Notes: generated by a model from the sequence alone, not told the origin. A DNA stretch of 64,000 nucleotides from Vibrio agarilyticus (GCF_012641465.1 NZ_JABAIK010000017.1:1-64000); one strand, 5' to 3'; shown: positions 19,273 through 29,691, counted from the first letter of the stretch. Made by a program: numbers and translations.

Positions 19273-20355
19273 ATGAACTCTACTACCAAAAAACTGAGTT
19301 TAGCGAGTAAGAGAGCTATTGAACTCGGCTATGATAGCCGAGGGCCTGAGTGGCTTATCGAGTTCGAGATAAGTGAACTTAAAGGTGATTTTGCTTATGA
19401 AGAAGGCATCATCCGCCGAGACCCAACAGCAGTTATTCAAGTGGATGGCATCTACCACTGTTGGTATACCAAAGGAGAAGGGGAAACTTTGGGTTTTACA
19501 GGTAATCCAGTCGATAAGGTGTTTCCATGGGATAAAACTGAAGTTTGGCATGCAATTTCTGATGATGCAGTAACGTGGAAAGAGCAAGGACCTGCAATAA
19601 AGGCTGGTGAATCGGGCCGATTTGATGACCGAGCAGTATTTACTCCGGAAATATTAGAGCATGAAGGTAAGTTCTACCTCTTATACCAAACAGTGCAATT
19701 TCCATATACAAATCGCCAATATGAGGAAATTGCCATTGCTTGGGCTGATTCGCCATATGGTCCTTGGACAAAATCAGATGGCCCAATATTAAGTCCGGAA
19801 AAAGATGGAGAGTGGGATGGTGATGAAGATAATCGATTTTATGTTAAATCGAAAGGTAGTTTTGATAGCCATAAAGTTCACGATCCTTGCCTAATGTACT
19901 TCAAAGATAAGTTCTTTCTTTATTACAAAGGCGAAACTATGGGTGAGAGTATGAATATGGGTGGCCGTGAGATTAAGCATGGTGTAGCCATTGCCGATAA
20001 TATTTTAGGGCCTTATATCAAGTCAGAATATAATCCTATTTCTAATTCAGGTCATGAAGTTGCAGTCTGGCACCAAAATGGTGGTATCGCCTCTCTCATT
20101 ACTACCGATGGGCCAGAAAAGAACACTATCCAGTGGTCAGCTGATGGTATAAATTTTGAGATTATGTCTTATATAAAGGGCGCGCCTGAAGCCATAGGAA
20201 TTTACCGTTCACTCGAAGATGGAACAAAGCAAGAGCCGGGATTAAACTGGGGTCTATGCCATAAATATGACAGTTCATGGAACTGGAACTATATTTGCAG
20301 TTATCGCGTCAAAAGACAAATTTTAGAGGCTGGTACTTTCCAAAACAGTAATTAA
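19273..20355 (+). CDS. GH117 alpha-1,3-neoagarobiose hydrolase
   Basis: A 360-residue five-bladed propeller enzyme that releases 3,6-anhydro-L-galactose from the non-reducing end of neoagarobiose and related oligosaccharides. There is no signal peptide, so it is cytoplasmic. Family motifs: the N-terminal helical arm used for dimer swapping (residues 1-25), RRDPTAV (D50), [16 protein letters not shown] (D204) and GHEVAVW (H261/E262), with [10 protein letters not shown] near residue 61. These match the acidic and histidine active-site set known for GH117. It supplies the anhydrosugar to the catabolic genes further right. Expression is probably controlled through the operator 35 bases upstream. 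Confidence 0.92.
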   Translation: MNSTTKKLSLASKRAIELGYDSRGPEWLIEFEISELKGDFAYEEGIIRRDPTAVIQVDGIYHCWYTKGEGETLGFTGNPVDKVFPWDKTEVWHAISDDAVTWKEQGPAIKAGESGRFDDRAVFTPEILEHEGKFYLLYQTVQFPYTNRQYEEIAIAWADSPYGPWTKSDGPILSPEKDGEWDGDEDNRFYVKSKGSFDSHKVHDPCLMYFKDKFFLYYKGETMGESMNMGGREIKHGVAIADNILGPYIKSEYNPISNSGHEVAVWHQNGGIASLITTDGPEKNTIQWSADGINFEIMSYIKGAPEAIGIYRSLEDGTKQEPGLNWGLCHKYDSSWNWNYICSYRVKRQILEAGTFQNSN

Positions 20356-20369
20356 TTTCCTTGGACTGT

Positions 20370-20390
20370 GGCCACTGCTTGACAGTGGCC
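20370..20390 (+). terminator. hairpin after GH117 gene
   Basis: A perfect 8-bp stem (GGCCACTG/CAGTGGCC, 5-base loop) 14 bases after the GH117 stop, without a U tract. It may be a weak terminator or a 3'-end stabiliser. Confidence 0.55.
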
Positions 20391-20597
20391 GAACCAATAA
20401 ATGAATGAAGCCCGCCGAGGAGTTGATGTCATTCAAAGTTCAATGAGTGAACTCAGATTAGATTTCCTATCAATAGTCATTTTTAGTGCTTTTCACTACC
20501 ATCGATTAACTTTCGAAGAATTGATAAATTTCCGCAAAACGTTCTGGTTATTAGTTTAGTTTGTATTATAATATTATTTTTGATTCTTGGTTTTTAT

Positions 20598-21824
20598 ATG
20601 AACCGGTCTATGGTATCTCATTTTGTTGCATTACTTGGCGTTCTTTTTATAGCTCTTAACTTACGTGGCCCATTTACGAGCGTCGCTCCTTTATTGGCTC
20701 AAATTATGGAAACACTCGGATTAAACGCATCAAAAGGAGGATTTGTTACGGCTCTTCCACTTATTGCACTTGCTATATTTTCTCCAGTTACACCAAAACT
20801 AGTAAATAGAGTAGGCATTGAGCCTTCCTTAATAATTGCGCTATTCTGTATTGCTTTCGGTATTGTCATTCGTTCAATGGGAAGTGAATATATGCTCTAT
20901 CTCGGTACGATAATACTAGGCGCCGGTATCGCTTTTGGAAATGTATTATTGCCTTCAATTGTAAAAAAGCTCTTCCCTAATAAAATATCAGTGATTACGT
21001 CTATCTATGTGCTAGTTATGGGTATAGGCGCAACGTTTTCAGCAAGCTCAATGGTTCCTCTATCTCAGCTACAACTCGGAGACGTAGATGGTTGGCAGAT
21101 AGCATTACTGTTGAACTTAATTTTTCCTGTAACAGCAGTTATTTATTGGTGGCCTAAGCTACTTTTAGGAAACTCAAAAAGTACACAAAATACTGACTAT
21201 TCCGTATCTATTAAACCCTTACTAAAGTCACCTACCGCTTGGTATGTAACTTTAGCCTTGGGAATTAACTCGTTTACATTTTACTCTTTAGCTGGTTGGC
21301 TACCGAGAATATTAACTAGTTTTGGTTATACCGATATTCAATCTGGTTATATTTATGGGCTTCTTCAGTTCTCAACTATCCTTCCTGGGTTAATATTAAT
21401 TCCTATTCTGTCTAAAATTAGAAACCATGTTATATTAATTATAGCTTGTTCATCAGGTGTAACCTTTAGCTTGATCGGTTTACTAGTTATTCCAAATTTA
21501 TCCATATTTTGGGTCGTGCTATTTGGATTAAGTAACTGTTCGACTTTTATTGTTGCTTTATCTTTTATTGGTTTAAGGACACTGAACTCGGAGCAAGCTA
21601 CAGCCCTGTCGGGAATGGCACAAAGTTTTGGTTATGGCTTAGCTGCGATGGGGCCATCACTGATAGGATACTTCTACACTGTTACAAATGCTTGGGAACT
21701 ACCTCTTTTTATCATTACTATATTCTCTGGGATTTGCACTATTTTTTCTGCGCTAGCCGCACGAAAAAATCTGATTCCGTTGGGATGTTATTTATCAATT
21801 CAGACTAAAGCTCATCGGCAATGA
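20598..21824 (+). CDS. MFS transporter, CynX/NimT-like
   Basis: An inner-membrane carrier of about 408 residues with some 12 hydrophobic segments. The first-helix motif FIALNLRGPFTSVAPLL is typical of the CynX/NimT/YeaN branch, which exports or imports small anions and drugs rather than sugars. The ATG at 20598 is preferred; an in-frame TTG lies 18 bases upstream and neither has a strong ribosome binding site. No cluster operator is apparent in front. Its place between GH117 and a PhoD-like gene suggests transport of a small acid or decorated fragment, but the substrate cannot be stated. Confidence 0.8.
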   Translation: MNRSMVSHFVALLGVLFIALNLRGPFTSVAPLLAQIMETLGLNASKGGFVTALPLIALAIFSPVTPKLVNRVGIEPSLIIALFCIAFGIVIRSMGSEYMLYLGTIILGAGIAFGNVLLPSIVKKLFPNKISVITSIYVLVMGIGATFSASSMVPLSQLQLGDVDGWQIALLLNLIFPVTAVIYWWPKLLLGNSKSTQNTDYSVSIKPLLKSPTAWYVTLALGINSFTFYSLAGWLPRILTSFGYTDIQSGYIYGLLQFSTILPGLILIPILSKIRNHVILIIACSSGVTFSLIGLLVIPNLSIFWVVLFGLSNCSTFIVALSFIGLRTLNSEQATALSGMAQSFGYGLAAMGPSLIGYFYTVTNAWELPLFIITIFSGICTIFSALAARKNLIPLGCYLSIQTKAHRQ

Positions 21825-21846
21825 TATAGCAGAAATTGGATACTCT

Positions 21847-21885
21847 AAGGTATCCGCACCAAAAAAAACACTGGGCGGATACCTT
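21847..21885 (+). terminator. hairpin between convergent MFS and PhoD-like genes
   Basis: An 11-bp perfect stem (AAGGTATCCGC/GCGGATACCTT, 17-base loop) sits between two convergent genes. It is probably a terminator, though its T tract is poor. Confidence 0.55.
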
Positions 21886-21970
21886 CAAGTACATTCTTAT
21901 CCATATCGTCTATTCTTAGCCATTACAGCGTAAGTTGGACAGAGTTCAGAATAGTCTTGAGAGAGCAAGG

Positions 21971-24352
21971 TCAACTTATTCTATTAATCCCCATGTTTTC
22001 ATGCTGATAGATAGTCAACGGCCATCCAGGGTAGATATTATTCGCCTTATTATTGGTAACATCGGCTAAGAAACGGTAAGCGGTACACTGATATGTTTTA
22101 TTCAAAGTGTCAAAAGTTATAAAACCAAAACCACTACCTTTTTCCTGAGCTTTCACATACCGGTTTTTTGATACGCCAGCCACGGGGTTTGCGACAGCAT
22201 AGACATAATTTTTAGTACCAAACGCATCCATGTACTCACCCGTGTTGGCTAAACCATGCCTCGGCTTATTTGTAACGGGTAACCCAACCGTCTCTGGAAA
22301 CCAAAAACGTTGCCAACCAGCACCTATTGCTGGGACACAAAACGCCCAATTACTATCGCGTTGCTTATCGACGCCATATTGTGAAATGGAGGCTAGATGT
22401 GTGTCCCCACAGATGTGTATTGCCATAGATTCACGCATTGCTCGTACTGCTCGGTTTCTTGCAGTTGCAGGCCAACCATTGCTGTCGAAATCATATTTAA
22501 GGTATTTATCAGCGCCACCATTGTGCGTTGCGATGCTTGCCAGAATAGTCTGACTTAACACCGCTTTAAGTTCATGGCCGTCCCATTTTCGTCCCCAAGA
22601 CTCCAAGAATGCTTCTTGTTCATCGCCCAATAAATGTAGTTCTGGAGAATCAATGCTGTCATTTACATAAAGCGGGTGCTCATCACGACCTGTAACACCC
22701 ACAACTGCATCAACTCGATCCGGGCCGCTTTTGAATTGTCGATCAGCTAAAATTGCAAAGCCGACATTTCCGTATACCATCTCACCGTAATAAGCGATAA
22801 TACCATTTACGGCAGCCTTAGGGTGTGGATTGTCAGGAGCAGGGTGGTGTGCTGTGTGAGTCTTGTGTACGACGTTAACAAATTTGGGTGAGTGTATATA
22901 GCCAGTTAATATGGAAGCGCTTGGATCGCGCTCTGGATTTTTCATCGCAACGCCACCTTCACCCCACATGTTACCCTGTAAAATATCATGATCATCAGGG
23001 ATACAGATAGTTGGAGTGTTTCTCATTATTTCTTTAAATGCCCAACCGAATTGATAGTATTTCCTCAGATAATTCAGGATAGCTTTATCATCAGGCGAAC
23101 GAACTACGCCAAAACCACCATGACTTTCATAAATTTGATCGCCAGAGAAAAACAAAATATCAGGATCAAGTGCAGCAACATTACTTGCTACAGGAGCGTA
23201 TGGGAATGCATAGTCATTTTGACAAGTAAATGCGGCCATACGAAGAGGGCGGCCTTTTGGTTCTGCCTGAATAACACCTTCAAACACATCGATAGATTCA
23301 GTATCATTTTTATGCTTTTCAACATATAACACACGATAAGGGCACTTCTTGCTTGCATCCCAGTTCGCTATGCGGAATGTCGCCAACCATGCATCGTTAT
23401 CAAGCTCAGAATTGCCATAACTTCGCCATTTTCCATCTGATTTAATCTGAAGCTCTAATACTTTATTATCTTTCTGACCTAACGGACCGGTATAAGCGCT
23501 TAATGTTAGTACATATCCATCACTGGAAAGTGTATTGTTCACGGTATACATAGACCATAGAATAGGACCGAACTTATTTTCTTTAGTCGCCGTAAATCCA
23601 CTACCTGTTAGGAATAAGTTTTTGAATCGATAGCGACTTCCTTTGGATTTTTCTGGAATATTCGGACCATAAGTGGATTCAATTTCAAAGTTGCTCACTA
23701 TACCGACGTTACCAATCAATTCGTCGCTGGATGCAATATGTGTCACCTCACTCAGTTTTTCATCTGTATCAACTAAAGTCGCAACTAATGTTAATGTCAC
23801 TGCTCCTGCAACAGGAGTTGCTTTTAGTTCGAGTCTGACTTGTTTGTGCGTCAGATCTTCTGTGATATTTGTATACTTATTAGCAAGCACTAGTTTTTGT
23901 CCTACGATACCCATATCGTATCCTCGTTGGACAAAACAGTTGCTACGCACGTCATTCAGCTCACTTCTTGCACCCAAGCGAATTCCGCCTCCACCATCTT
24001 TTTCGGTTTTTTCTAATCGCTCAACCACAACAGAAATTTCAAAGCCCTTAGTTGGATCTGTTATCTGATGGGTCAAGCTATGAACGCTTCGATTGCCACC
24101 TAGGCTGAGAGATTCGACATATCCGTCTTTTACTCTCCAATCTTCCATTGGGTTTGCCCAATACTCCCCTCCGACCCAAACTCGGTCATGAGTAATGCCC
24201 CATTTATCTTGTAATGGTAGTGTCGGCTCTTTATTAGACTGAACCTCTTTCTCTGTTTTCGACAATGCATAACTTTGTGTTGCCAAACCTCCGACAACGA
24301 CACTTGCACCTGCCCACTTAATCATGCTTCTTCTAGAAATTTCAGTGCTCAT
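21971..24352 (-). CDS. Tat-exported PhoD-like metallophosphatase with LamG-like domain
   Basis: A 793-residue protein. The start at 24352 has AAAGG 7-8 bases upstream and gives a twin-arginine signal (SRRSMIKWAG, R7 R8, then a hydrophobic stretch to SYA). Residues ~45-270 look like a concanavalin/LamG-type sandwich (VWVGGEYW...GGGGIRLGARSEL...). The C-terminal half has PhoD-family metal-site motifs: DILFFSGDQIYE, IPDDHDILQGN and later HICGDTHLASIS. PhoD enzymes are exported phosphodiesterases or alkaline phosphatases; the fused sandwich suggests a polysaccharide-linked substrate. A cluster operator lies 80 bases upstream, placing it in the agar regulon. The substrate is unknown. Confidence 0.8.
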   Translation of the reverse strand: MSTEISRRSMIKWAGASVVVGGLATQSYALSKTEKEVQSNKEPTLPLQDKWGITHDRVWVGGEYWANPMEDWRVKDGYVESLSLGGNRSVHSLTHQITDPTKGFEISVVVERLEKTEKDGGGGIRLGARSELNDVRSNCFVQRGYDMGIVGQKLVLANKYTNITEDLTHKQVRLELKATPVAGAVTLTLVATLVDTDEKLSEVTHIASSDELIGNVGIVSNFEIESTYGPNIPEKSKGSRYRFKNLFLTGSGFTATKENKFGPILWSMYTVNNTLSSDGYVLTLSAYTGPLGQKDNKVLELQIKSDGKWRSYGNSELDNDAWLATFRIANWDASKKCPYRVLYVEKHKNDTESIDVFEGVIQAEPKGRPLRMAAFTCQNDYAFPYAPVASNVAALDPDILFFSGDQIYESHGGFGVVRSPDDKAILNYLRKYYQFGWAFKEIMRNTPTICIPDDHDILQGNMWGEGGVAMKNPERDPSASILTGYIHSPKFVNVVHKTHTAHHPAPDNPHPKAAVNGIIAYYGEMVYGNVGFAILADRQFKSGPDRVDAVVGVTGRDEHPLYVNDSIDSPELHLLGDEQEAFLESWGRKWDGHELKAVLSQTILASIATHNGGADKYLKYDFDSNGWPATARNRAVRAMRESMAIHICGDTHLASISQYGVDKQRDSNWAFCVPAIGAGWQRFWFPETVGLPVTNKPRHGLANTGEYMDAFGTKNYVYAVANPVAGVSKNRYVKAQEKGSGFGFITFDTLNKTYQCTAYRFLADVTNNKANNIYPGWPLTIYQHENMGINRIS

Positions 24353-24432
24353 TTTTTTACCTTTCGATGAACTTATGCTCCGATGTTGTTCGACAGGGAG
24401 CTCTACGACAAAGTACAACCAATGTGCAATCA

Positions 24433-24444
24433 TTGGAAAACCAA
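24433..24444. promoter_or_regulatory. cluster operator upstream of PhoD-like gene
   Basis: TTGGAAAACCAA, 11 of 12 positions of the palindrome, lies 80 bases before the leftward start. The surrounding intergenic region 24353-24678 shows no gene. Confidence 0.55.
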
Positions 24445-24678
24445 TATTCAATTTAAGTGAACCAAATCAAAATTTAAATTTAAGTAAATGCAGGTTTCTG
24501 ATTTAAATCATGTTTGCAATAGCGTGCTAATCCGAAATTTCTGAAATTATTATAGATTGCTTAGTTTTAAATCGAATTACGTTTTGCGTCGAAGATATAC
24601 GATTTAGATAGGGATAGTCAGTGATACTATTGTAAATTGGATCGGTTTAGATATATGGAGGCTCAATTAATACTCTAG

Positions 24679-24720
24679 GTGTTTTTAGTCTCTCCAAATC
24701 AAGTGCGAGACTAAAAACAC
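24679..24720 (-). terminator. terminator of cycloisomerase-kinase operon
   Basis: A perfect 14-bp stem (GTGTTTTTAGTCTC/GAGACTAAAAACAC, 14-base loop) lies 21 bases beyond the stop of the leftward cycloisomerase gene. Confidence 0.8.
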
Positions 24721-24741
24721 AAGTGAAGTAATGACGGGGAG

Positions 24742-25830
24742 TTAAACTTGATATTGGCTAATTTTTTCCCAATCAAATTCTACACCAATGCCAGGACTAT
24801 CAGGGGCAACCGCACGATAGTTATCTACAATTAGTGGACGTTTGGTATACTCATCGATTGGGAAGCTATGCACTTCGAGCCAACCAGTATCAAACGCGGA
24901 TACCAAACTAACATGTAATTCTTGCATACCGTGGGTACAGACGGGAATATTGTGCTCAGTGATGAGGCGTGCCGCTTTCAACCAACCAGTGATACCGCCG
25001 CAGTTTGATGCATCAGGCTGGCAATATCCCAGTTTCGCTTGATCCATGGCGTAGCCAAATTCATGGATGGTATGAAGGTTCTCACCCATCGCTAATGGAA
25101 TGTTGGTATTGTCTGCAATTTTAGCAAATCCCAGATAGTCGTCAGGAAGGGTCGGCTCTTCAAACCAAGTAATATCGTACTGCTCTACTGCTTTAGATAG
25201 TGAGATAGCTTCATCGACGCTAAGAGAGTAGTTAGCATCAATCATAAAAGTAATATCCGGACCTATGAGCTTACGTACCGCCTCGATACGATCAATATCT
25301 TCTTGGGGATTAGCGCGACCAATTTTAATTTTAACCGCGTTGAAACCGCTATCTAAATAGCCTTGAATGTTGCATAGTAGTTTTTCTAGTGGGAATTGCA
25401 GATCGATACCACCGCAATAGGCTTTACAGGTATTGTTTTTACCTCCAGCCATTTTCCACAAAGGAAGTCCTTCACGCTTACCTTTAAGATCCCAGAGTGC
25501 GATATCAACAGCAGACATAGCAAATGTTGAAATACCACCACGGCCAACGTAGTGAATATGCCACTCCATAAAATCATAAATTTCTTCGATTTGGATCGAG
25601 TCTTTACCGATAAGTGCAGGCTGAATATCATGTTCCAGCATTGCCTTGATGGAGTAACCACCTTTACCACCTGTGTAGGTGTATCCGGTACCTTGTGAAC
25701 CATCCTCTAAAGTAACTGTTGTGGTAATCAATTCAAAATGGTCATGATCGCCATGTTTTGCATCAGATAAAATTTCTTTTAGAGGAATCTTAAACAGCTT
25801 AGTTTCAATATCTTTTATTAACGTGCTCAT
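24742..25830 (-). CDS. 3,6-anhydro-L-galactonate cycloisomerase (enolase superfamily)
   Basis: A 362-residue enolase-superfamily enzyme. The likely reaction is opening of the anhydro ring of 3,6-anhydro-L-galactonate to 2-keto-3-deoxy-L-galactonate. Visible active-site elements: KIK (K167/K169), metal ligands D198 (IDANYS), E224 (FEEP) and E250 (MGENLHT), and H300 in [10 protein letters not shown]. The length matches characterised cycloisomerases of agar-degrading Vibrio (about 361 residues, from memory). It is the second gene of a leftward operon, 36 bases behind the PfkB kinase. Other mandelate-racemase-like dehydratases are possible on sequence alone; the agar context decides. Confidence 0.85.
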   Translation of the reverse strand: MSTLIKDIETKLFKIPLKEILSDAKHGDHDHFELITTTVTLEDGSQGTGYTYTGGKGGYSIKAMLEHDIQPALIGKDSIQIEEIYDFMEWHIHYVGRGGISTFAMSAVDIALWDLKGKREGLPLWKMAGGKNNTCKAYCGGIDLQFPLEKLLCNIQGYLDSGFNAVKIKIGRANPQEDIDRIEAVRKLIGPDITFMIDANYSLSVDEAISLSKAVEQYDITWFEEPTLPDDYLGFAKIADNTNIPLAMGENLHTIHEFGYAMDQAKLGYCQPDASNCGGITGWLKAARLITEHNIPVCTHGMQELHVSLVSAFDTGWLEVHSFPIDEYTKRPLIVDNYRAVAPDSPGIGVEFDWEKISQYQV

Positions 25831-25866
25831 ATATTCCTGTTCCTTGATAGTGCGATTAAAATAGGG

Positions 25867-26823
25867 TTATTGCTTAGAGCTTGCGCGTTCAAGCACTTGT
25901 TGTAAAGTTGGTAGAGGAGCGACTGCGCCATATCCGGTGATTGTTATGGATGCAGTTGCGTTAGCTAACTCAAGACAACGAACAAGGGATTCGCCATTTA
26001 CAAAGTGGGTACAAAAAGAGCCTGCGAAGGAATCGCCAGCCGCCGTAGCATCAACAGGAACAACTTTATGCGGTGTAACGTGACTACGCATATCACTTGT
26101 AGCCACGGTTGCACCGTCTCCCCCTTGTTTTAGAACCACTATCTTAGCACCGAGCTTCAAATAATAATCGATAATGTCATCAACATGAGTTAAACCTGTG
26201 ACCAACTGCGCCTCGTCTAGGCTTGGGAAACAGATATCAACCAAAGACGCGGTTTCATTGATAATGGCTCTTGCCCTCTGAAGTGACCAAAGTTTGAGTC
26301 TTAGGTTAGTGTCATATGAGACTGCGGTGTTATTTCGCTTGGCAATGTCGATAGCAGCAAACACGGAATCACAGCTTGAAGCACTGATCGCTTGAGTAAT
26401 CGCGGTAACATGCAGCAGTTTCGCTTTGGTTATCGCTTGCTGTGGCAGCTGATCTGGCGTGATTTGGCTGGCAGCAGAATTTTTACGCAAAAAAGAGAAA
26501 TGATGCCCAGTGTTATCGTGAGTTATAAAGTAGACGCCCGTAGAGGCATTTGGCAGTGTCTTCACACAGTGAGTGGCGACTTTTTCAGTCTGCCATAAAT
26601 CGACAAAGCGACGACCAAACTCATCACCACCAATCTGCGTTAGCATACCGACATTCGCTCCCTGCCTCGCTGCGGCGATGGCAAAATTAGAAGCGTCGCC
26701 ACCAAAACCACTGAGAAAGTCGGGTTGCCCAACTTTCGCAGAATTGATTTGACTGAATTCAAACATTGGTTCGCCAAAGCTGAGTATGTCACTGAACTTT
26801 TCTAAATTTCCCTGACTGTTCAT
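25867..26823 (-). CDS. kdgK: PfkB-family 2-keto-3-deoxy-gluconate kinase
   Basis: A 318-residue ribokinase-like enzyme predicted to phosphorylate 2-keto-3-deoxy-gluconate (or the galacto form) at O6, feeding the aldolase at 8339-8965. PfkB motifs: the N-terminal GGDASNFAIAAARQG and the C-terminal DATAAGDSFAG with catalytic D264. The start at 26823 (MNSQGNLEKF) is preferred over an ATG 42 bases upstream because the latter adds a non-conserved, basic extension. It is first in the operon with the cycloisomerase, and an operator (26919-26930) lies about 95 bases upstream. Confidence 0.88.
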   Translation of the reverse strand: MNSQGNLEKFSDILSFGEPMFEFSQINSAKVGQPDFLSGFGGDASNFAIAAARQGANVGMLTQIGGDEFGRRFVDLWQTEKVATHCVKTLPNASTGVYFITHDNTGHHFSFLRKNSAASQITPDQLPQQAITKAKLLHVTAITQAISASSCDSVFAAIDIAKRNNTAVSYDTNLRLKLWSLQRARAIINETASLVDICFPSLDEAQLVTGLTHVDDIIDYYLKLGAKIVVLKQGGDGATVATSDMRSHVTPHKVVPVDATAAGDSFAGSFCTHFVNGESLVRCLELANATASITITGYGAVAPLPTLQQVLERASSKQ

Positions 26824-26918
26824 TATCTTAAACTCTCTTAATCTGAAACTACGGTAATGGGTCATATAGGTAGCTATTGCCTATTGATATACCGCTAATA
26901 TTATTCTGTATAAAAAAT

Positions 26919-26930
26919 TTGGTCAACCAG
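26919..26930. promoter_or_regulatory. cluster operator, kinase side
   Basis: TTGGTCAACCAG, 11 of 12 positions of the palindrome, in the divergent region between the kinase operon and the dehydrogenase operon. Confidence 0.55.
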
Positions 26931-27055
26931 TTAGGTTGGGTTACATAATGTTTGCTTCACAAAAATAAGAAACAGGCACTTCATTGAACATTTTTATACA
27001 TTTGGTGTGCTAATTTCTCCTTTATTCAGTCTGGTTTCATGTGATTTGCCTAGCA

Positions 27056-27067
27056 TTGGTTGTCCAA
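27056..27067. promoter_or_regulatory. cluster operator, dehydrogenase side
   Basis: TTGGTTGTCCAA, 11 of 12 positions of the palindrome, 106 bases before the mannitol-dehydrogenase-family gene. The 350-base divergent region holds no gene. Confidence 0.55.
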
Positions 27068-27173
27068 TTTTACCCCGCTGTCTGGTAAGTGTGATTTGTG
27101 TCACTGAATTTGAGTGTGTTACTCGGTATAAACTCCTTATTGGTTAATTAATTTAATTAAAAGGTCAGTCACA

Positions 27174-28637
27174 ATGGGCTCAGAGAAACAAATTGGTAAG
27201 GCGAAGTACAGTCAAGTTACCCAATATAATCGTGATGAACTGGTAACTCAGATTGTTCACATAGGATTTGGCGCATTTCACCGTGGTCACCAAGCCCTAT
27301 ACACCGATCTGACGAACGAGTTAGCAAATGAACGTTGGGGGATCTGTGAGATCAATATGTTTGGTCCAGCAGATTTAATTAACGATCTTAACCAACAAGA
27401 TGGACTGTTTACTGTGGTCGAAAAGTCAGCTTCAGAGACGACGACACGCCAAATTCGCACAGTAACGACAGGTTTGCATACGCCTGACGTTGGTATCGAA
27501 GCGGCAATACAAAAAATGCTTGAGACTCAAGTCAAAATTGTCTCTTTGACGATCACAGAAAAAGGCTACTGTGTTGATCCTCAATCACGCCAGTTGGATA
27601 CGCAGCATGCTCTGATTATTCATGATTTGGCGAATCCTACTAAACCTCAATCAGCAATTGGTTTAATTACAGAGGCACTAAAATTGCGCAAAGAGCTTGG
27701 CTTGATGCCTTTCAGTGTCATGTCTTGTGACAATATTCCTGAAAATGGTGACCTAACAAAAAAAGCGGTTCTTGATTTTGCGGCATTGCGAGATGCGGAA
27801 TTAGAACAGTGGATTTCAGAGAACGTGACTTTCCCAAATACAATGGTTGATCGCATTGTTCCAGCTATGACTCCGGAGCAGTTCGAGGTGATAGAGCAAG
27901 AGACTGGCTATCGGGATCCATGTGGTGTGGTGTGTGAAGACTTCCGTCAGTGGGTAGTAGAAGACAATTTTGTTGCAGGTCGACCAAGCTGGGAAGTAGC
28001 TGGTGCCATGTTGGTTCAAGATGTACTTCCTTACGAAGAGATGAAGCTGCGTATGCTAAACGGCAGTCACTCATTCCTCGCCTACAACGGCAGTCTTGCA
28101 GGACATGAATTTATTTATCAATGCATGGAGCACAAAGAGCTGCGAGAAGTGACGTTAAAACTGATGAAAGATGAGCAAGCGAAGTCTCTTAATCCAAGTT
28201 TGGATGTGGATCTGGACGGTTACGCAGAATTGCTTATCGCCCGTTTTAGCAACGCTAACGTCAAACATAAAACTGGTCAAATTGCGATGGATGGTTCGCA
28301 AAAATTACCACAGCGCGCAGTAGATCCATACATGACACTAAGAGATCGCGGAGTTGCAACACGATGCTTACCAGTATTGATCGCCGGTTGGATGCACTAC
28401 GTAATTGACCAGATTCAAGCGGGTAAAGAGGTATTCGATCCTCTAGCGCAAACATTTGAAGAGATTGTAACTAAAGAGACAAGCAAGCTAGAAAAAGCTC
28501 AAGCTCTGCTTGATATTGAGAAAATTTTTGGTGGGCATAAAGCTGAAAATGCCCTGTTTATTCAACAAACGATAAATGCATTTAAACAGATAGAAGAACT
28601 CGGTGTTCACACTGTTATCGCCGAGCTTGCTCAATAG
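27174..28637 (+). CDS. mannitol/mannonate dehydrogenase family oxidoreductase
   Basis: A 487-residue polyol-specific long-chain dehydrogenase (UxuB/UxaB-like) that interconverts a keto sugar acid and the alcohol with NAD(P)H. The Rossmann start is HIGFGAFHRGHQA and the catalytic signature K-x4-N-G-x-x-S/H is seen as K291...N296-G-S-H299 (KLRMLNGSHS). It leads a three-gene dehydrogenase operon. In the described route, ketodeoxy-L-galactonate is oxidised at C5 and then reduced to ketodeoxy-D-gluconate. This enzyme is one candidate for the reduction; a role with uronates is an alternative. Confidence 0.85.
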   Translation: MGSEKQIGKAKYSQVTQYNRDELVTQIVHIGFGAFHRGHQALYTDLTNELANERWGICEINMFGPADLINDLNQQDGLFTVVEKSASETTTRQIRTVTTGLHTPDVGIEAAIQKMLETQVKIVSLTITEKGYCVDPQSRQLDTQHALIIHDLANPTKPQSAIGLITEALKLRKELGLMPFSVMSCDNIPENGDLTKKAVLDFAALRDAELEQWISENVTFPNTMVDRIVPAMTPEQFEVIEQETGYRDPCGVVCEDFRQWVVEDNFVAGRPSWEVAGAMLVQDVLPYEEMKLRMLNGSHSFLAYNGSLAGHEFIYQCMEHKELREVTLKLMKDEQAKSLNPSLDVDLDGYAELLIARFSNANVKHKTGQIAMDGSQKLPQRAVDPYMTLRDRGVATRCLPVLIAGWMHYVIDQIQAGKEVFDPLAQTFEEIVTKETSKLEKAQALLDIEKIFGGHKAENALFIQQTINAFKQIEELGVHTVIAELAQ

Positions 28638-28659
28638 TTAATAAAGATTTGGAATTATT

Positions 28660-29676
28660 ATGAAAACACTAATTTGCAACGAACCTTATTCAATTGAATA
28701 CATCGAAAGAGATGTACCACGCATTGCAGCAAACGAAGTTCTTCTAAAAATCAATGCAGTTGGCATTTGCGGTACAGATATTCACGCCTTCGCTGGTAAG
28801 CAAGCTTTTTTCTCTTATCCACGAGTGTTGGGACATGAGATTAGTGGCACAGTTGAACAGGTGGGCACATCTGTAACTAAAGCAAAAGAGGGCAAACGTT
28901 ACTCAGTGATTCCAGCGATTCCATGCGGTGAGTGTCCTGCTTGTAAAGAAGGCAAAACTAATTGCTGTGAAAGCATCTCACTCTATGGTGTACACCAAGA
29001 TGGCGGCTTTACTGAGTATCTAGCAGTGCTTGAGGATAACTTAGTTGAACTGCCAGATGAAGTTAGCTGTAGTGAAGGGGCATTAGTTGAGTGTTTTGCT
29101 ATAAGTGCTCACGCTATCCGTCGTGCTGAGGTAATCGAAGATAATAAAGTATTGGTAGTCGGTGCTGGACCTATTGGCCTTGCTGCTGCGGCAATCGCGA
29201 AAGCTGAGGGTTGTGAGGTTGTCGTTGTTGATGTTGCCGAAGAGCGTCTGTCTTGGGCTAAAGAGAAGCTAGGCACAGCAACACTAAATGCGATGAGCGA
29301 GAGCTATATTGAAGATGTGCGTGAAGTATTCGGCGGCAAACTGGCTGATATCGTATTTGATGCCACAGGTTTTGATAAATCAATGTCAAATGCAGTCAAC
29401 CTGATTAGACATGGTGGAAAACTTGTATTTATTGGGTTTACAAAAGGTGAACTTGCTTTCCACAACCCAACTTTCCATATGAAAGAGACAACTTTAATGA
29501 GTTCTCGTAACGCGACTCGTCAAGACTTTGAGCGTGTTATTCAACTTATGGCTGAAGGTAAGGTCTCGCAAAATATCATGAAGAACAAAGACTATAACTT
29601 CGCTGATTTTGGTTTGAGATACCAGCAGGATGTAGTTGAAAACAAGAGCCTTGTTAAAGGCGTGATCAATTTTTAA
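28660..29676 (+). CDS. zinc alcohol dehydrogenase, LgoD/RspB-like
   Basis: A 338-residue medium-chain dehydrogenase. Catalytic zinc ligands are C37 (GICGTDIH) and H59/E60 (GHE). A structural zinc lobe uses C89, C92, C95 and C103, and the NAD site is VVGAGPIG. It resembles L-galactonate 5-dehydrogenases. In this locus the best-fitting reaction is oxidation of 2-keto-3-deoxy-L-galactonate at C5, the first half of the epimerisation to ketodeoxygluconate. It is 22 bases behind the mannitol-dehydrogenase-type gene and 15 before the next dehydrogenase, so the three are one transcript. The substrate is inferred from context. Confidence 0.85.
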   Translation: MKTLICNEPYSIEYIERDVPRIAANEVLLKINAVGICGTDIHAFAGKQAFFSYPRVLGHEISGTVEQVGTSVTKAKEGKRYSVIPAIPCGECPACKEGKTNCCESISLYGVHQDGGFTEYLAVLEDNLVELPDEVSCSEGALVECFAISAHAIRRAEVIEDNKVLVVGAGPIGLAAAAIAKAEGCEVVVVDVAEERLSWAKEKLGTATLNAMSESYIEDVREVFGGKLADIVFDATGFDKSMSNAVNLIRHGGKLVFIGFTKGELAFHNPTFHMKETTLMSSRNATRQDFERVIQLMAEGKVSQNIMKNKDYNFADFGLRYQQDVVENKSLVKGVINF

Positions 29677-29691
29677 TTAGAGAAAGAAGTT

